Shown: positions 50,701 through 52,804 of the stretch, one piece after another
How the letters are laid out: the number at the start of each line of letters is the position of its first letter
Position numbering within the stretch: position 1 is the stretch's first letter
Assembly (NCBI GenBank): GCA_000493965.1
Contig: AWNV01000015.1
Span: forward strand, 1 to 52,804
Reading direction: 5' to 3'
Length of the DNA: 52,804 nucleotides
DNA from: Candidatus Aminicenans sakinawicola JGI OTU-1
Lineage (GTDB): Bacteria; Acidobacteriota; Aminicenantia; Aminicenantales; Aminicenantaceae
Position numbers and translations under genes: made by a program
Notes under the pieces: model-generated
Database searches by the model: none
What the model saw: only the letters and a program-made list of their open reading frames with translations
What the model was told of the DNA's origin: nothing

Positions 50701-51685
50701 CAACCGCTTTATTATTTATCTAGGTGCTAATAAGCTGTTTAAATCCTACGACATGGGAGAGCACTGGATTTCTATTAGTCAAGATCTTACGACAAACCCT
50801 GAACATGGAAGTATTACTTACGGCTGTATTGTTACGATATCTGAATCACCCGTTGTCCCTGGCCTGATATATGTAGGTACAGATGATGGAAATGTTTGTG
50901 TGACTAAAAATGGGGGAGTTACATGGGAAAAACTAATAGAGGGACTTCCTGCTGATAAGTGGGTTTCACGGGTTGAGGCTTCAAATTTTGATAAAGGCAC
51001 TGTGTATGTTTCTTTAAGTGGATATTACGATGATGATTTTAATAAATATCTTTATAAGTCTGTTGATTATGGAAAAACCTGGGTTTCAATAGCAAATAAC
51101 ATACCTTGTGGTCCTATTTGTATTATCAAGGAAGATCCTAAAAATGAAAGCGTACTTTATGTAGGAACAGATATGGGAGTTTACATTTCCATTGATGGGG
51201 GAGCATCATGGTCGACTCTTGGATCAGGCCTTCCTGCTGTTTATGTAACTGATATTGCAATTCATCCCAGGGATAAAGATATTATTATCGCTACTAGAGG
51301 ACGTGGTGCCTACGTTATGGATGTGGCAATGATTCAGGAATTCAACATGGATATTAAGGAAAAAAAGGCTCATCTCTTTGCTATTAAACCTGTCTATATA
51401 GATAGAAACTACCCTGATATAATGCCTGAGGCGAAGATATATTATTACTTAAGAGAAAGTAGAACGATAACTGTTTCTATTATCGATGATTCGGGTGAAG
51501 TGATAAAAGAAATAGAAGGAGATGGTGATGCAGGATTTAATTTGGTAACGTGGGATCTTACTATAGACGGAGAAGGAGATAAGGTTCAAACAGCCAATCC
51601 TGGTAAGTATCGGATTGAATTAAAGTCAGGTTTTCTGAAGCTGGATGGGAAGCTGAATATTATAAACAGTTTTTCAGAGAGATGA
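47705..51685 (+). CDS. Large lipoprotein: PQQ-like propeller fused to BNR/sortilin-like propellers
   Basis: A 1326-residue lipoprotein (Cys in LFLSCCSLF). Part 1 (about 40-350) has PQQ-type blades: GYLYFSTREGFIYCIDYENEKIRWEF, GNFIAFNASDGKELWRF, NVLYCLNKKNGTILWW. Part 2 (about 355-460) is an Ig-like segment. Part 3 (about 480-1220) carries at least eight BNR/Asp-box motifs of the form S-x-D-G-G-x-T-W (SVDGGNYW, KTEDGGNTW, KTTDGGETW, RTSNNGETW, SYDGGNTW, TKNGGVTW, SIDGGASW), as in VPS10/sortilin and sialidase-like propellers. The end holds a FlgD-like Ig domain (VSIIDDSGEVIKEIEGDGDAGFNLVTWD). No sialidase active site was seen. A binding or scaffolding role at the cell surface is likely. Confidence 0.88.
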   Translation: MKKHGYIVIIILFLSCCSLFKSKIPSYPTGIIFPIEKAKEMSYKGMVIDNIQKKEGYLYFSTREGFIYCIDYENEKIRWEFKAPEPIESHPFLGKESIYVFDKENRLYCLNMEGKVHWSNKTNEGITSGVVEFKDKVYLGTEEGNFIAFNASDGKELWRFSVGGSIRSEPVGSNDVIIFGCDDQKLYFLSENGSLLGEFEAGDKIQSGLTVDGNCLYFGAEDQNFYCMDIKKKKKKWKVKTGGKIIVHSVNDRKRVYVLSGNNVLYCLNKKNGTILWWNAIPSSSHFRLELIEDRITVSSLSSLLVCFDAKTGKKVGYFEAPIEIKSNPLWIAPYLFINLYNDWGNTGRLLFMKKEVNVILEPSEEYPRKINEEIAFSSSTTGFFMPEYEFTIRYLHVPFGSDICHYMKEKGEKVIVQEKSDKNTWTWFPDKAGAYAIGVVVTDEKERAEIEIPFIIEEKENLRIEWWQHHISLIQSSLFKNLKWRPAGPWKISGRITDIAVSKRNPYLIYVSSAYGGVWKTVNNGTSWEPIFDNESCLSIGAIAVTASDVDIIWSGRLDAGMELTGEEPQDIIWAGSGANNANRNSRAGTGVFKSVDGGNYWQNVGLNESHHISRIVINPDNPDIVYVAVMGHLFTPNEERGLFKTEDGGNTWSKILFINDDTGITDAVMDPDNPDILYATAWEMKRKAWNFIESGEGSGIYKTTDGGETWKKLTKGFPEGKQVGRIGLDIAASDSSIIYAILDNLALRAEQDSDDEKHKITAKNSAADQGKEKNVIGPEIYRTSNNGETWEKTNKDYIDSFYDSCGCSFGQIRIDPKNENKVYILGVPLMVSKNSGETYESIGTIRLHRGHHALWIDSNNHNHLIEGNDGGLNFSYDGGNTWQEVNSIPVGQLQSIAYDMEEPYNIYGAVHDNGVYCGSYRGVQGITNAWKEILGGDVVCVQVDPEDSNIIYAEYPSGNVFRIERREGTYKNISPEAEFNESHLRFSRRAPILISPHNRFIIYLGANKLFKSYDMGEHWISISQDLTTNPEHGSITYGCIVTISESPVVPGLIYVGTDDGNVCVTKNGGVTWEKLIEGLPADKWVSRVEASNFDKGTVYVSLSGYYDDDFNKYLYKSVDYGKTWVSIANNIPCGPICIIKEDPKNESVLYVGTDMGVYISIDGGASWSTLGSGLPAVYVTDIAIHPRDKDIIIATRGRGAYVMDVAMIQEFNMDIKEKKAHLFAIKPVYIDRNYPDIMPEAKIYYYLRESRTITVSIIDDSGEVIKEIEGDGDAGFNLVTWDLTIDGEGDKVQTANPGKYRIELKSGFLKLDGKLNIINSFSER

Positions 51686-51721
51686 AGCCTGTATGAATAT
51701 AAATAGAAAGGAGATTTTATT

Positions 51722-52267
51722 ATGAATAGAAAGGAAGCTTTAGAACTTGTTAAAAAACATCTTAAAAATAAAAACCTCGTAAAGCATTCTTTATCAGTTG
51801 AAGCCTGTATGAAAGCAATGGCAGCCAAACTCAACAAAGATGTGGAAAAGTGGGGACTTACAGGACTTTTACATGATCTTGATTATGAGATAACAGAAAA
51901 AGACCCTGATCTCCATACAGTTGAGACCGTAAAAATTTTAAAAGAACTTGGTGTGGAGCCTGAAATTCTGCGTACTATTCAAGCCCATGCAGGAAAAGTT
52001 CCCTGTCAAAGTGAAATGGAATGGTCGATTTTTTCTATTGACCCATTGACAGGTCTTATTGTTGCTGCTACTTTGATGCATCCAAGTAAAAAACTAAAGG
52101 AAGTAGACCTTGGTTTTGTGAAACGAAGATACAAAGAAAAGAGTTTTGCAAGGGGTGCAAAAAGGAAGGAAATCGAACAGATCAAAAATATAGGCCTTGA
52201 TCTTGATGAATTTATGAACATTTGTTTGGAAGCAATGCAGGGGATTGATAAAGAACTTGGATTCTGA
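51722..52267 (+). CDS. HD-domain (HDIG) hydrolase
   Basis: A 181-residue HD phosphohydrolase. Metal-binding residues are visible: H22 in LVKHSLSVEACM, H51-D52 in GLLHDLDYE, H65 in DLHTVETV, H87 in IQAHAGK, and an Asp in SIDPLTGLIVAA. Stand-alone HDIG proteins of this size hydrolyse nucleotides or their derivatives; the exact substrate is unknown. AAAGGAG precedes the ATG. It lies 36 bases after the large propeller lipoprotein and could be read through from it, though no functional link is evident. Confidence 0.9.
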   Translation: MNRKEALELVKKHLKNKNLVKHSLSVEACMKAMAAKLNKDVEKWGLTGLLHDLDYEITEKDPDLHTVETVKILKELGVEPEILRTIQAHAGKVPCQSEMEWSIFSIDPLTGLIVAATLMHPSKKLKEVDLGFVKRRYKEKSFARGAKRKEIEQIKNIGLDLDEFMNICLEAMQGIDKELGF

Positions 52268-52295
52268 TAAGTAGGGAAAGATTAAAATAATTTTA

Positions 52296-52346
52296 CACGC
52301 CAACGTCGGAGTAGGCAGACTCGGCTCGTGAATAATCCACATCAGG
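52296..52346 (-). repeat. Transposon-end-like repeat copy R8
   Basis: CACGCCAACGTCGGAGTAGG is followed by CAGACTCGGCTC and GTGAATAATCCACATCAGG. It is the inverted match of R5 (40664) and shares CTCGTGAATAATCCA with the right end of R4. It lies between the HD gene and the mobB promoter and is more GC-rich than its surroundings. Confidence 0.7.
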
Positions 52347-52398
52347 TAGATAAAAAGCTAAAATTTTAATTTTGTTTTGACAATTGGAGTGGATATGT

Positions 52399-52427
52399 TT
52401 GACATCAAATTTTTCATGTGCTATAAA
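52399..52427 (+). promoter_or_regulatory. Strong sigma-70 promoter of mobB
   Basis: TTGACA (52399-52404), a 17-base spacer and TATAAA (52422-52427), about 50 bases ahead of the mobB start. It shares TTTGACATCAAATTTT with the pgi promoter. Confidence 0.7.
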
Positions 52428-52477
52428 TTCTTATCCTGAAAAGAGGAAGAATTTTAAGATTTAATCTCGAGGGTCCC

Positions 52478-52804
52478 ATGAGGGTTTTTGCTGTTATTGG
52501 ACAATCAAAAACTGGTAAGACGCGGCTGATAAAGCAGCTTCTAGTAGAATTGAAGAAACGCGGACATTCCGTTGCTGTTGTCAAACACTGTGCTAAGGGA
52601 TTTGATTTGGATCCTGAAGGAAAGGATTCCTGGCAGTTCGTAGAGGCAGGGGCAGATGGTGTTGCTGTAGTATCCCAAGATCGATTAGCAGTATTCAAAA
52701 AAAATTCGGCTGGAAAGGGTTTTTCAGAGATAGCTGCAGAGTTTTTTAAAAAACACGACTTTGTTTTTATAGAAGGTGGAAGGGGTGAAAAAGCTCTCAA
52801 AAAA
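52478..52804 (+). CDS. mobB: Molybdopterin-guanine dinucleotide biosynthesis protein B (partial, runs off the right edge)
   Basis: The frame is open from ATG 52478 (GAGGG five bases upstream) to the window end: 109 codons without a stop. The N-terminus MRVFAVIGQSKTGKTRLIKQLLVELKKRGHSVAVVKH has the P-loop G8-x4-G13-K-T of the MobB GTPase. Then come DPEGKDSWQFVEAGADGVAVVS and DFVFIEGGRGE, matching MobB (usual length about 160-175). It helps attach a nucleotide to molybdopterin for molybdenum enzymes. No molybdoenzyme is in this window; partners may follow to the right. Confidence 0.92.
   Translation, partial: MRVFAVIGQSKTGKTRLIKQLLVELKKRGHSVAVVKHCAKGFDLDPEGKDSWQFVEAGADGVAVVSQDRLAVFKKNSAGKGFSEIAAEFFKKHDFVFIEGGRGEKALKK

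Noticed and set aside
1..52804. CRISPR arrays, rRNA genes, prophage or integrase genes
   Set aside because: No regularly spaced repeats, rRNA signatures or phage/integrase proteins were seen; the dispersed repeats are irregularly spaced and at gene borders.

Overview
This window is a moderately AT-rich, gene-dense bacterial chromosome segment from a diderm (Gram-negative-type) organism. It encodes an outer-membrane porin-like barrel, many lipoproteins and Sec signal peptides, one Tat-exported iron-sulfur oxidoreductase and a periplasmic thiol-redox pair. Three secreted S9 peptidases, two sodium:solute symporters, sucrose-phosphate-synthase-like glycosyltransferases and a Pgi of the Tal-Pgi type fit a heterotrophic, peptide- and glycan-degrading bacterium of the Acidobacteriota/Aminicenantes sort. 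That lineage is an inference: no rRNA or ribosomal marker is present. No phage, CRISPR array or intact transposase was seen.

Layout. 1-2.9 kb: DsbD and a secreted thioredoxin-like protein (partial), minus strand. 3.1-4.5 kb: a truncated NCS1 permease fragment and a secreted unknown. 4.6-8.1 kb: a Tat/Fe-S aldo-keto reductase, a TSUP permease and an Fe-S PD-(D/E)XK nuclease. 8.1-12.9 kb: an S9 peptidase, an alkaline phosphatase lipoprotein and an HpcH/HpaI aldolase. 13.1-17.4 kb: a TPR protein and two GT4 glycosyltransferases. 17.5-23.6 kb: gamma-glutamyltransferase and two more S9 peptidases. 23.8-33.7 kb: one co-directional cluster of porin, symporter, serine hydrolase lipoprotein, second symporter, three small membrane proteins (96, 41 and 29 aa), a URO-D-like protein and a beta-mannosidase. 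33.9-47.6 kb: mostly single housekeeping and unknown genes (FAD oxidoreductase, Pgi, TSUP permease, SH3b protein, PurF, DUF4097, DUF3014, radical SAM, COG2426, SurE, tRNA-Pro, MerR, RarA). 47.7-52.8 kb: a 1326-aa PQQ/BNR-propeller lipoprotein, an HD protein and the start of mobB.

How genes work together. The peptidases and gamma-glutamyltransferase suggest extracytoplasmic peptide breakdown. The 23.8-33.7 kb cluster looks like an outer-membrane entry, hydrolysis and sodium-coupled import unit for a glycan or glycoconjugate, and it carries a chain of previously easy-to-miss microproteins behind the second symporter.

The noncoding part is also notable. A GGTACC-T/A-GGTACC palindrome recurs only in the first 12 kb. 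A second family with ends reading CCTGAATTATTCATAA (or CCTGGATTATTCAC) occurs about ten times between 12 and 52.4 kb, always at gene borders. One copy supplies the start codon, the first five codons and probably the ribosome-binding region of rarA. Two genes (purF and surE) are interrupted at homopolymers, and an 85%-identical relic of a glycosyltransferase 3' end lies behind the alkaline phosphatase gene.
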